A stretch of 64,000 nt of DNA, taken from NCBI RefSeq assembly GCF_001655005.1, contig NZ_LXET01000044.1, positions 1 to 64,000 of the forward strand, in the 5' to 3' direction. Below are positions 18,793-26,487 of the stretch, in pieces; the stretch's first letter is position 1, and the number at the start of each line of letters is the position of its first letter. Source of the stretch: Hafnia paralvei ATCC 29927. GTDB taxonomy: Bacteria > Pseudomonadota > Gammaproteobacteria > Enterobacterales > Enterobacteriaceae. Made by a program: the position numbers and the translations under genes. A model generated the notes under the pieces. That model saw only the letters and a list, made by a program, of their open reading frames with translations, was not told the origin of the DNA and did not search any database.

Positions 18793-18827
18793 AATTTAAT
18801 AACTGTTTAAACATGGACTTGTAGAAT
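18793..18827 (+). promoter_or_regulatory. candidate PhoP-box promoter of the mig-14-like gene
   Basis: A half-site pair AATTTA-N5-TGTTTA (18793-18809) resembles the (G/T)GTTTA direct repeat bound by PhoP. The -10-like hexamer TAGAAT (18822-18827) starts 12 bases after the second half-site, which is the architecture of PhoP-dependent promoters where the box replaces the -35 element. The first half-site is imperfect. Salmonella mig-14 is PhoPQ-regulated, which makes the match more credible. Confidence 0.5.
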
Positions 18828-18863
18828 ATGCCAAATTAAAAATTCGTAAACTTGGCAAGAGAA

Positions 18864-19748
18864 ATGTTATCAGCAAAATTATTAGGATGGAAAGCATCAA
18901 ATTATGAGATTTATTGTCAGGCATATCAAAAATTTGGTGGTAGTGCTTGTAATCATCCATCAGTGCTAAAACTCTTGGAGGAGAAATCCCCGAGTAAAAT
19001 CCGGTTTTACCATAAAGAAATCAATGGCGAAATTGTTGGCGCAATCTTTACTGATAACCATGGCAATCTTAGCCATCCTTACAAAAAAATCCCAATTATT
19101 TTTGAAAACATAATACTTCCAATATGCCCTCAAAAAGGCGGTCGTTACCTCCCTGCAAAGTCTAAAGAATTATCCTTTAAGCACAAAAAACAATTTTTTA
19201 ATTTAACGTACGGGATATTAAATCGCAGATCTATTTGCATCGTAAAAGAGAGTTTCTCCAAAAAAACACAGAAAAAAAGACAGGCCGAAATGAGGAGATT
19301 TCTTGCCAATGGTGGTTCAATAGCCCCTGTGACCGATTTCAGTAGCGATGAACTTAGCAAAATTTACCTAAAATTAATGAATATACGCTGGAAAGATAAG
19401 TATAAGGACAATTGTGTAAAAGAACTTGCTGATTTCATTGAAGCCATCAGACCCATGATTTTTGGCAGCGTATTGATGTTTAATGATACTCCTTGTGCAT
19501 ATGATTTAGTTTATAAAGCCGAGTGTAGTGATTGGATTTACTTTGATGACCATAATGGTGGTGTTGACACTAATATAAAAGAATTTAGCCCTGGAAGCCT
19601 TTTACTATCATGTAACATTAGTGACGCGCGGACATTGTGCCAAACCAAAAGCAAGGAATGTATATTCAGTCTTGGTAGATCAAATGATAAATGGTCATAT
19701 AAAAAACTATGGGCTCATGAAGTAAAATTGGGTAAGTCGATATTTTAG
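18864..19748 (+). CDS. Mig-14-like antimicrobial peptide resistance protein
   Basis: A 294-residue protein that I recognise as Mig-14 family, a GNAT-fold-like group implicated in Salmonella in resistance to cationic antimicrobial peptides and survival in macrophages. Supporting segments are KFGGSACNHP near the N-terminus, the GGRYLPAKSKE block, the KKTQKKRQAEMRRFLANGG region and the C-terminal SLGRSNDKWSYKKLW. No signal peptide is visible. The ATG at 18864 gives the family-like start MLSAKLLGWK; an upstream TTG is less likely. The gene is more AT-rich than its neighbours, suggesting transfer. It is followed by an AraC-family gene on the same strand. Confidence 0.68.
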   Translation: MLSAKLLGWKASNYEIYCQAYQKFGGSACNHPSVLKLLEEKSPSKIRFYHKEINGEIVGAIFTDNHGNLSHPYKKIPIIFENIILPICPQKGGRYLPAKSKELSFKHKKQFFNLTYGILNRRSICIVKESFSKKTQKKRQAEMRRFLANGGSIAPVTDFSSDELSKIYLKLMNIRWKDKYKDNCVKELADFIEAIRPMIFGSVLMFNDTPCAYDLVYKAECSDWIYFDDHNGGVDTNIKEFSPGSLLLSCNISDARTLCQTKSKECIFSLGRSNDKWSYKKLWAHEVKLGKSIF

Positions 19749-20130
19749 CATAAACTAGATTTACTCTAGGTGCGTTGTAAAATATCCCCCTCACACCCTA
19801 AGAACCTTTCAATCAGTGGCATTATCGTATTAATGATAATGACATACATTATCACATGAATAGTGTTCTGATATAATTAGCGCCCTATTCTTTCCGGCCG
19901 TAGCAAGAAAATTAGCTTGATTTTTATTAGTATAATTAACTAGTTAATTATTTAATCATCAGTCGATGATTTTGTTACTTAGCCTTTTTCTAGCAACCAT
20001 CTCATAGCGCGCTAAATAACATGCAAATAGTTTCAAGCGTTATTTATTGCCTTTTCCCAAGAATGTTCTATACCTAAAAGATTAAAAACTATACGGCAAT
20101 GATTATCTTCCTTACTGTTAAGGAGTTAGT
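19749..20130. other. AT-rich intergenic region before the AraC-type gene
   Basis: 382 bp, strongly AT-rich, with several TATAAT/TAATTA-like words and an AT palindrome around 19930-19955 (ATTAACTAGTTAATTA). This composition is typical of an H-NS-bound promoter, but no defined operator can be read. Confidence 0.45.
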
Positions 20131-20877
20131 ATGAACACTGAGTGCAATAATTTTCTCACAGTGACTCTCTTCACGCACAAAACTATATTATCTATTAGCA
20201 AATCAAATGAAATAAATATTAACCAAAACCACCAAATAATAACCTGTCATAATATTGACCACAATAGTTTATCTTCAGTTCATCATATACATATTCCATC
20301 ATACATTATCCGTGACTTTTTATCTTCAATTGATTATAAACTGTCATATATTAATTGTAATTGCCATTGTGATACTGACGTATTTCAAACCAAATGTATG
20401 GATACAGAAATATTCAATCTAGCTGTTAAGTATAATTCGATAAAAAACCCGACGAAAAATGAAAGCAGCCATGCGCGAATGCTTTCCCTCCTCGTTTTAT
20501 CGTATTTTGAAAACAGTAAAGACTTCATTTCATTCCTAATGAGGAATACAAATCCCAGCCTGACATTTAAAGTAAAAGAGATCATCACAAGAGATATAGG
20601 TCACAATTGGTCACTTGAGTCTGTTGCTAACATTTTATGTATGAGCACTAGTTCTCTCAAAAAGAATCTAAAAACTGAAGGTTCAACGTACCGAGATATT
20701 ATCACACAGTGTAGAATGCAATATGCTGCAAAACTCTTGCAAACACACAACCATTTAGTGACTTACCAGTTAGCTAGCCAATGTGGCTACAGCCACCTAT
20801 CCTACTTTATACATGTCTTCAGAAAATATTATGGTGTCACTCCTTATCAATATAGCAAAAAAGAAATTGCCGCTTAG
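20131..20877 (+). CDS. AraC-family transcriptional regulator
   Basis: A 248-residue DNA-binding regulator. The C-terminal 100 residues form a standard AraC/XylS double helix-turn-helix: the first at WSLESVANILCMSTSSLKKNL, the second around ASQCGYSHLSYFIHVFRKYYG with the typical VTPYQY ending. The N-terminal 140 residues are poorly conserved, AT-rich and His/Asn/Cys-rich, as in virulence-type regulators (GadX, InvF, Rns classes) that lack a sugar-binding cupin. The ATG follows AAGGAGTTAGT, an excellent ribosome site. Its target is unknown; the adjacent mig-14-like gene is a candidate. Confidence 0.85.
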   Translation: MNTECNNFLTVTLFTHKTILSISKSNEININQNHQIITCHNIDHNSLSSVHHIHIPSYIIRDFLSSIDYKLSYINCNCHCDTDVFQTKCMDTEIFNLAVKYNSIKNPTKNESSHARMLSLLVLSYFENSKDFISFLMRNTNPSLTFKVKEIITRDIGHNWSLESVANILCMSTSSLKKNLKTEGSTYRDIITQCRMQYAAKLLQTHNHLVTYQLASQCGYSHLSYFIHVFRKYYGVTPYQYSKKEIAA

Positions 20878-21148
20878 TTGTCAATCAGCATATTAGCCGG
20901 TCTCTTGCACACGGACCGGCGTAAACCAAACCGCTATTCTGTAATTTATTCTTGTCTCATTCTCTTTTACGCTGCTTTTGCATCCAGATCCCAGATCGAA
21001 TCCTTCGGCATCTCTACGCGAACTGAAATAAATTGGTCTGACGGTATATCTATTTGATCATTTTTGACAAAAATAACCACTAGCTATTTAAGGCTTTGTT
21101 AAGCTTTAGTTCATAAACTTTAACTTTTATAGCTTAAAAGGCACAACA

Positions 21149-21682
21149 ATGACAAAATTCAGCAAGCTACAAATACAACTGCACTGGCTCACTCTAGTCT
21201 TACTTGCTGTGACTTATGCTGCTATGGAGCTACGTGGTTGGTTTCCCAAAGATTCAAGTGCGTATCTTGCAATGAGAGCCACGCACTACAATGTAGGTGT
21301 ATTGGTATGGCTGCTTATGTTCTTACGCTTGGGTCTGAAGCAGAAATACAAAGATCCGCGTATCGTTCCACAACCTCCTCGTTGGCAAATGACCGCTGCT
21401 AAGCTTATGCATATTGCGCTCTATGCAACCTTCCTTGCTTTACCCATTCTCGGCATTGCTCTGATGGCCTATGGTGGCAAATCATGGGATTTCTTTGGTT
21501 TCACCATCTCCCCCTTTGTCACACCTAACAGTGGAGTGAAGGCCACGATCAAAAACCTCCATGAAACCCTTGCTAATATCGGCTACTTTTTAATAGCGCT
21601 GCATGCAGCGGCTGCGTTATTTCATCACTACGTACAAAAAGACAATACATTGTTGAGAATGATGCCAAACAAAAAGATTTGA
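21149..21682 (+). CDS. cybB: superoxide-oxidising cytochrome b561 (CybB)
   Basis: A 177-residue inner-membrane di-haem cytochrome b of the CybB (SOO) family, which in E. coli takes electrons from superoxide and passes them to ubiquinone. Four membrane helices are apparent, with haem-ligand His candidates in QLHWL, RATHYNVG and ALHAAAALFHHY. Length equals the family norm (176). The ATG follows AAAAGGCACAAC. It is the last core gene before the tRNA-Leu-associated island. Confidence 0.93.
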   Translation: MTKFSKLQIQLHWLTLVLLAVTYAAMELRGWFPKDSSAYLAMRATHYNVGVLVWLLMFLRLGLKQKYKDPRIVPQPPRWQMTAAKLMHIALYATFLALPILGIALMAYGGKSWDFFGFTISPFVTPNSGVKATIKNLHETLANIGYFLIALHAAAALFHHYVQKDNTLLRMMPNKKI

Positions 21683-21721
21683 GTCCCAAGTGCACACTGC
21701 AAAAAGGCGGCTTTTAGATTC

Positions 21722-21840
21722 AAAAACCGCCTCTCGGCAGTCGCGACACTGCTTTATTGCTTTGATTATTCTAGTAAATTTCCTTGGTACACGGGACAAG
21801 GTTTGAACTCGTACAGCCTTACAGCCGAGGAATTTTAAAT
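21722..21840 (-). repeat. attachment-site duplicate: partial tRNA-Leu 3' end, left copy
   Basis: This 119-bp stretch matches 29287-29405 at 112 of 119 positions by my count. The matching part covers the 3' 56 bases of tRNA-Leu(UAA) (here 21785-21840) plus 63 bases of downstream DNA with the tRNA terminator. The T-arm in this copy carries several changes and no 5' half follows, so it is not a functional tRNA. It marks the far junction of an element inserted at the tRNA. Confidence 0.88.
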
Positions 21841-21916
21841 CATGCCTTCTTCATATTTTTATCATATAGATAGCGTTGAATTTCGTAATATTATGCCACC
21901 AGCCACTACTGTAAAA

Positions 21917-22060
21917 ACAACGGGTTAGGGATCATCCCTTCCCGTTATTACGAAGAAATTCTACTAAAGCCCCCTCCCTTAAATTCGATGGTTTGAACTT
22001 GCATGAAAGAAAACTCTGGCGTAACCGCTATACCTGAGCTAACAGAGCTTGATGTTACTC
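21917..22060. repeat. diverged non-coding repeat, copy B
   Basis: Related to 18614-18766 (copy A). The first 40 bases are clearly similar and weaker similarity continues. One copy lies outside the tRNA-Leu island and one inside. Confidence 0.5.
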
Positions 22061-22104
22061 ACCTAGTGATTACTGACCTAATTTTTCTGAATGCATCACG
22101 ATAA
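22003..22104 (+). pseudogene. short ORF, possible integrase N-terminal remnant
   Basis: A 33-codon ORF starting MKENSGV and containing IPELTELDVTHLVITD. The IPxLTxxxVxxL pattern faintly recalls the arm-binding N-terminus of P4-type tyrosine integrases, which would fit a site 160 bp from an attachment-site copy. There is no clear ribosome site, and the similarity is from memory only. It could equally be chance. Confidence 0.2.
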
Positions 22105-22325
22105 GAAATAGCCACTTGAGTGGCTGAGCTGACTACAGTTGACTTACCTAATCAGAAGATAGTTATGAGGCTGGTAAGATTTCAGGTTTGATGAAAGTGC
22201 CTAAGATAGCGATTGTTTATCCTGATTAAGCCAGTTAACTAGATGTCCACTTCTCGCTCAGGGCGGACGTTATTCACATCGCGGCTCATTGATAACTGGG
22301 AAGTAGATCGGTATGAGTTGTTAAT

Positions 22326-22345
22326 AGGGCTGCTGCAACAGCCCT
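22326..22345. terminator. hairpin after the retron reverse transcriptase
   Basis: Perfect 7-bp arms AGGGCTG / CAGCCCT with a 6-base loop, 48 bp after the reverse-transcriptase stop (minus strand). T-tracts are short on both sides (TTT on plus, ATTAAC on minus). It is a likely transcript end for the retron operon. Confidence 0.55.
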
Positions 22346-22392
22346 TTGTCAGAGATAATTTTGTGGCAGTATTTCATAAGCTAATCTGCCAC

Positions 22393-23544
22393 TTATACTG
22401 GCCATTCAATAGATTGGAACTTTTCAAGACACACCTCAGCAAAGTCGGGTTCAATCATCTTTGCGTAGTCAATTAGCCCGCGGACGTGTGACTTCAGCCC
22501 CCATACAGAGTCGAATTTTCTGTTGAAGGCATGTTGCACAGGCCCTACTTTTTCCAAAAAGTAGAGATGCTGCCGAATGGTGTCTCTTGTGCTCTTCGCC
22601 AGCCTTGGAAATTCTGATTCTACATTCAGGCCTAATATAATCTTTTTACCACCAGGAGGAACAATTGTAGTTTTTCTGAATTGTGGTCGGAAGCCAGACT
22701 GCGAAATGATTTTGTAAGCCTCAAAAACAAAATGCTTAGCCCGAGAACGTCCAAAATCTTTGTCTCTTGTAGAGAAACTCAGGTCATCACTATAGCGCGT
22801 ATAAACTAAGCCATTCTTTTGAGCCAAAGAATTCAAGGAATTGTCGCAGTTTTTCATGACGAGATTCGCAAGGAATGGGCTAGTGGGGGCTCCCTGTGGT
22901 AAATAACCGAGCACAGTCTGATTATATAATGGGATAGCCTCATTGGACTCCTTTGTCCTCCAGTGCGGAAACTTGGCCCTAGGGCTTAAACTGGGTGCGC
23001 CAACCGTGCACAGACGCGCAAGTTCAAAGGCTACTAATGGTTGATAGTTTAAGGATCTAAAGATACGGTAGACTTGAATCTCAGACACTGAACTGAAGAA
23101 ATCTGCAATATCAATCTTAATTAGCCACTTAGCTCCGCAATGTCGCAAAGCACACTTCTTAATTGAGTTCCCCTTTCTGAAAGCATGACTTGCGGGATGA
23201 ACAGGCAGGTCTTTGAGAATATGTTCGCTGATCCAACGCTGAGTGTGCATCAACTTTGGGGATGGAACATGAATAAAACGGCGCCCACCAGATCGTTTAC
23301 GAATAGAAAACTTCTTATAAATTTCAAAATTCTCAACCCCATTTATTGCGGCCCGGATCACAAAACTGCGAAGCCACTCATATTCAACGCTAGTGCGTTT
23401 GGCCAAGTGTTTGAGACTTAAAATGGAGGGGAGAGTGTATTCCGAGTAAATAAGAGGCTCGCTCTGGGCGATGGCATTATTGAGCAAGGGTTCTGAGAGC
23501 CCGTTGGCTAGTCCCTGTTTTTTGTAGGATTGAGAGGACCACAT
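22393..23544 (-). CDS. retron reverse transcriptase
   Basis: A 383-residue retron-type reverse transcriptase that would copy part of a partner RNA into branched msDNA. Motif A (KIDIADFF, Asp145 and Asp148), the LPQGAPTSP motif (about 215-223), the catalytic YSDD (251-254) and a KIILGLNVE block equivalent to the retron VTGL segment are all in order. I chose the ATG at 23544 because CGGAGTAGTTAT supplies a ribosome site; a longer frame from a TTG at 23595 runs through the RNA hairpin region. The upstream partner gene and the structured 200-bp gap between them make a retron. Group II intron RTs are excluded by the absence of maturase and endonuclease domains. Confidence 0.93.
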   Translation of the reverse strand: MWSSQSYKKQGLANGLSEPLLNNAIAQSEPLIYSEYTLPSILSLKHLAKRTSVEYEWLRSFVIRAAINGVENFEIYKKFSIRKRSGGRRFIHVPSPKLMHTQRWISEHILKDLPVHPASHAFRKGNSIKKCALRHCGAKWLIKIDIADFFSSVSEIQVYRIFRSLNYQPLVAFELARLCTVGAPSLSPRAKFPHWRTKESNEAIPLYNQTVLGYLPQGAPTSPFLANLVMKNCDNSLNSLAQKNGLVYTRYSDDLSFSTRDKDFGRSRAKHFVFEAYKIISQSGFRPQFRKTTIVPPGGKKIILGLNVESEFPRLAKSTRDTIRQHLYFLEKVGPVQHAFNRKFDSVWGLKSHVRGLIDYAKMIEPDFAEVCLEKFQSIEWPV

Positions 23545-23750
23545 ATAACTACTCCGATGCGTCGCCGCAGGCGACGGCGCGCTCTGGTAACCCAAGACTT
23601 ACGCTGGCGGAGGCAGAGTGCGTCGTCTCCAGCCTAGCGTGGGCTTTTTCGTGAGGTTCAGGAAATCCATACCCCAACACCCACTGTAAAGTGGTGTAGC
23701 AACCCTCTATCATCCCCAAAGGGGTGACTTTGCATTGCTCGTTAGCACTA
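23545..23750 (-). ncRNA. candidate retron msr-msd RNA
   Basis: About 200 bp of structured non-coding DNA lies between the PRTase stop and the RT start. On the minus strand it can fold, in order, into: CACCCC/GGGGATG (about 23711-23725); ACACCAC/GTGGGTGT with one bulge (23678-23698); a long stem whose arms are 23627-23640 and 23601-23612 (12 pairs, two bulges), closing a loop of about 14 bases that would suit an msd hairpin; and a perfect 7-bp stem with 3-base loop (CGTCGCC-TGC-GGCGACG, about 23559-23575). A 68-codon ORF over this region looks like a shadow of the RNA. Exact ends, the branching G and the a1/a2 repeats could not be fixed by eye. Confidence 0.72.
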
Positions 23751-25064
23751 GTCATACGTAGTCTCTCTCAGTTGTCTAGGATAGTAGTAGTCGGAACCAA
23801 CGGCAAGATATCCTTTTGGTGAAAAGGATGTCTGCTTTGCCGCAGATAGCTCCGATAGCCCCTGAGGAGTAATCCTTCGTTCAGGTGTAAGGAATTTCCA
23901 CTTAATACATTTCGAAAGAAGTAATTCACAGTCCTTTGAGTTTAATCCTGTTGCATAGCAGATAGTTGAACGCTTACGTTGGCCTTTTGCGATCAAGCCT
24001 AGAACCATGAGAATGAGTGCTCCAACTGCCCCCCGTCTCATTAGTGCACCTGACATCGCCAATCGTGTCTGACCAACATCATGGAGGGTTTGTATGGTAT
24101 TCCCACACACGATTTCAGGTGGAAAAACCGAAGCCGTTGATGTATCCACGGTCCTATTTGGAAATATACCAACCCACTTCCCATTTTTGTCATCGGGATC
24201 CCATAATATGGCTGGTGTATTGTTGGGGCATCCATGCTCAAAAACAAGCGAAGACATACTTTTTTGATAACCCCACCAAAAGTGTTTTCTTCCTTTCAGT
24301 GCTTTACGACCATATTTCTCACAAAGCCTCAGCAGTGCGTCTTTTTTTTCCAGCTTAATTGGGAGGGTTGTAAATGTTGCTGAGTCTCGGTAGATGATCA
24401 ATTCTGGGGATGCTTTCAAAAACTCTAGGTGCCTGAGCCCTCTCGCCGTTGCAGAATAGGCTACAACCTGAATCTTAATGTGTTTTGAGGATAACCAAGA
24501 GGCTATGGTTCTGTCTCTCCAGAATGCGTCAATAAAATCAGAGACTCTTTTCCCAGAGCCAATATAGTCATCAATAAATATCAACGAGTCACATCTTTGA
24601 ACTCGAAGTTCTTCTTTAGAAGGGTGGTTTAGAATTTTTTCCGGATTGGCTTTGGAAAGTTGTCTAATTATTTGAGCGACAATTGCTTCGCTACCTTGAT
24701 CTGATGAAATACCTATCGAGTTTACATTTTTCCCATTATTACTTTTAGTTACTTGATCAAAAAATGGCACTACATGATTGCTGAACAATTGGCATTTAGT
24801 GGATTCTTTTTTTAGCTCCCTTACGGCATAAAGTGCGACTGGACCCGCTACCTTTGTTGAAACATCCAAAATAAGGGCTTCAAGATTCCGACGAAATTCA
24901 GTATGAGAGACAAGAGTCAGTGAGTTAAGCAGAAGCTTCGCAGTTTCCTGGTCTAATGCATCGAATTGACTCAGCCATTTTTCGCCTTGCTTAGTGTAGA
25001 TTAGTTTTCTTGGATCATGTTGATTTTTATTAATTTTCCTATCTCCCAATCTACAGTTTTCCAT
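23748..25064 (-). CDS. retron effector: PRTase-like domain with winged helix-turn-helix
   Basis: A 438-residue protein with a phosphoribosyltransferase-like core. The PRPP-loop motif LIFIDDYIGSGKR (161-173) fits the hhhhDDxxxxG pattern of type I PRTases. The C-terminal part (about 335-405) looks like a winged helix-turn-helix (LIAKGQRKRSTICYATGL, then a basic wing before ITPQG). In retrons such as Ec73, a PRTase/HTH protein is the accessory toxic effector held inactive by RT-msDNA; the same role is inferred here. It lies directly upstream of the RNA and RT on the same strand and ends at the RNA's 5' edge. The reaction it catalyses is not known. Confidence 0.82.
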   Translation of the reverse strand: MENCRLGDRKINKNQHDPRKLIYTKQGEKWLSQFDALDQETAKLLLNSLTLVSHTEFRRNLEALILDVSTKVAGPVALYAVRELKKESTKCQLFSNHVVPFFDQVTKSNNGKNVNSIGISSDQGSEAIVAQIIRQLSKANPEKILNHPSKEELRVQRCDSLIFIDDYIGSGKRVSDFIDAFWRDRTIASWLSSKHIKIQVVAYSATARGLRHLEFLKASPELIIYRDSATFTTLPIKLEKKDALLRLCEKYGRKALKGRKHFWWGYQKSMSSLVFEHGCPNNTPAILWDPDDKNGKWVGIFPNRTVDTSTASVFPPEIVCGNTIQTLHDVGQTRLAMSGALMRRGAVGALILMVLGLIAKGQRKRSTICYATGLNSKDCELLLSKCIKWKFLTPERRITPQGLSELSAAKQTSFSPKGYLAVGSDYYYPRQLRETTYD

Positions 25065-25190
25065 ATTATTCTGTGACCTATCTATCGAATAGCCACAAGT
25101 CAGGTCGATATATCAAACCTAGTAATCTGACTAAAATAGTCGCCGAGTGCAAGTTACGCCAGCTCTTCGGCTCTTAGCAGACTAAACCCT

Positions 25191-25210
25191 TTCTGTATCC
25201 TGATACAGAA
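25191..25210 (-). terminator. hairpin after umuC
   Basis: Perfect 9-bp arms TTCTGTATC / GATACAGAA with a 2-base centre, 8 bp after the umuC stop. Downstream on the minus strand is AGGGTTTAG, so it is a hairpin without a good U-tract. The CTG...CAG layout is too short for a LexA box. Confidence 0.5.
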
Positions 25211-25218
25211 CAAAGTAT

Positions 25219-26487
25219 TTACTTAGCAAACGCTGTTGGTATCTCTGAAAACCGCGTGGTATAGGCTGGCGAAAGCATGTTTCGCTTCATCTGCCAGCCC
25301 TTCATGATCCCTTGCCCTGCAAACCAAATCTTTCCCCTTCCCTTATTGTTTATCTCATCAAGGACCTTCATCAGCGCCTCACTGTTTGGCTTTGGTCCCA
25401 ACTCATCAAACAGATTAAGCTGAGATACGCCTTTATCGTAAAAGTCATCAAGCATGATCCCCGCCTTTTGATACCGATTACCCGGCTGCCAAATTTTATC
25501 TAAACATGACAATGCGTGTTTGATGATATCTCGAGTGTCATTCGTGGGTATTTCTAGCCGTGAGGATGCTAAATTACTGTAATACAACTCACGCTCAGCG
25601 AATGGAGATGTTTTGATGAAAGTGCTGACGTGCTTACAGAATTGGCGCTCACCTCGTAGCTTCTCCGCGGCACGTTCTGCATAGCTACAGATAGCCTCTT
25701 TCATATCCTGATACTCAGTGATGCGTTCACCAAAACTCCGACTGCAAACAATTTGCTGTTTGATTGGAGCGACTTCTTCGATATCGAGACATGACTCGCC
25801 ACGCAGCTCCCGCACAGTTCTTTCAAGCACAACAGTGTAGTTTCTACGCACATAGGCCAGCTCCATATCAGCCAGCTTCAGTACCGTATCAATTCCAGTA
25901 GATCTTAGGGATTTGGATAACCTCCTGCCAACACCCCACACCTCTTCTACTGGCATTATTGCCATTAACTTGCGCTGCCTTAACTCATTTGATAAATCAA
26001 CAACGCCGCCTGTTTTAGGCCACTGTTTCGCCGCATGATTAGCAAGCTTAGCTAGAGTTTTCGTCGGGGCAATGCCCACCCCAACTGTAAGGTGCGTACT
26101 CAACTTAATTATTTCACGGACTTCACGCCCAAACTCTTCGAGGCTACGGCAATGGCTCACACCATGGAGATCCATGAACGCCTCATCAATCGAATACACT
26201 TCAACACGTGGTGCCATCGCATCAAGCAATTGCATCACTCTCTGGCTCATATCCCCATAAAGGGAATAGTTGCTGCTAAAAACATGCACACCATACTGCT
26301 CAAATAATTGTTTTTGCTTAAAGTACGGCTCACCCATTTTTATCCCAAGTCTTTTCGCCTCGGCAGAACGAGCAATCACACAGCCATCATTATTTGAAAG
26401 CACCACTATTGGCTTACCATTCAGATCGGGGCGAAACGCCGCCTCACAGCTGGCATAGAAGCTGTTCACATCAACAAGGGCAAACAT
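25219..26487 (-). CDS. umuC: DNA polymerase V catalytic subunit UmuC
   Basis: A 422-residue Y-family translesion polymerase. The N-terminal DVNSFYASCE motif, the catalytic YSIDEAF (SIDE) motif, the helix-hairpin-helix region (VEEVWGVGRRLSKSL) and a beta-clamp binding motif QLNLFDE near the C-terminus are intact. The start overlaps the umuD stop by ATGA, as in E. coli umuDC. The gene itself looks functional, but its umuD partner is truncated and no LexA box is visible upstream, so it is probably silent or depends on a UmuD' supplied in trans. Confidence 0.93.
   Translation of the reverse strand: MFALVDVNSFYASCEAAFRPDLNGKPIVVLSNNDGCVIARSAEAKRLGIKMGEPYFKQKQLFEQYGVHVFSSNYSLYGDMSQRVMQLLDAMAPRVEVYSIDEAFMDLHGVSHCRSLEEFGREVREIIKLSTHLTVGVGIAPTKTLAKLANHAAKQWPKTGGVVDLSNELRQRKLMAIMPVEEVWGVGRRLSKSLRSTGIDTVLKLADMELAYVRRNYTVVLERTVRELRGESCLDIEEVAPIKQQIVCSRSFGERITEYQDMKEAICSYAERAAEKLRGERQFCKHVSTFIKTSPFAERELYYSNLASSRLEIPTNDTRDIIKHALSCLDKIWQPGNRYQKAGIMLDDFYDKGVSQLNLFDELGPKPNSEALMKVLDEINNKGRGKIWFAGQGIMKGWQMKRNMLSPAYTTRFSEIPTAFAK

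Larger units (their letters stand above)
18309..18863. other. intergenic region between zinc-ribbon gene and mig-14-like gene
   Basis: About 555 bp. It contains a perfect 8-bp hairpin (CCCTCATC / GATGAGGG, 18373-18394) that may end the zinc-ribbon transcript, one copy of a diverged non-coding repeat (18614 on) and the PhoP-type promoter just before the mig-14-like gene. An ORF at 18396-18599 ends in a hydrophobic segment but has a TTG start and no ribosome site, so I do not call it. Confidence 0.5.
21683..22392. other. left boundary of the tRNA-Leu island, non-coding
   Basis: 710 bp. It contains the left tRNA-Leu duplication (21722-21840), repeat copy B (21917 on), a short ORF at 22003-22104, a GCCACT/AGTGGC hairpin near 22111-22124 and the reverse-transcriptase terminator at 22326-22345. 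No full gene is supported. Confidence 0.6.

Noticed and set aside
21785..21840. tRNA-Leu-like sequence as a tRNA gene
   Set aside because: The 5' half is missing and the T-arm is mutated.
22243..22476. 77-codon plus-strand ORF overlapping the RT 3' end
   Set aside because: Its second half is antisense to the RT coding frame and its first half includes the terminator hairpin.
23549..23755. 68-codon ORF between PRTase and RT as a protein
   Set aside because: It lies wholly over the structured msr-msd candidate, has no good ribosome site of its own and overlaps the PRTase end. It is better read as RNA.
25191..25210. TTCTGTATC/GATACAGAA palindrome as a LexA box
   Set aside because: The CTG to CAG spacing is 6 bases, not 10, and it lies downstream of umuC, not upstream of a start.
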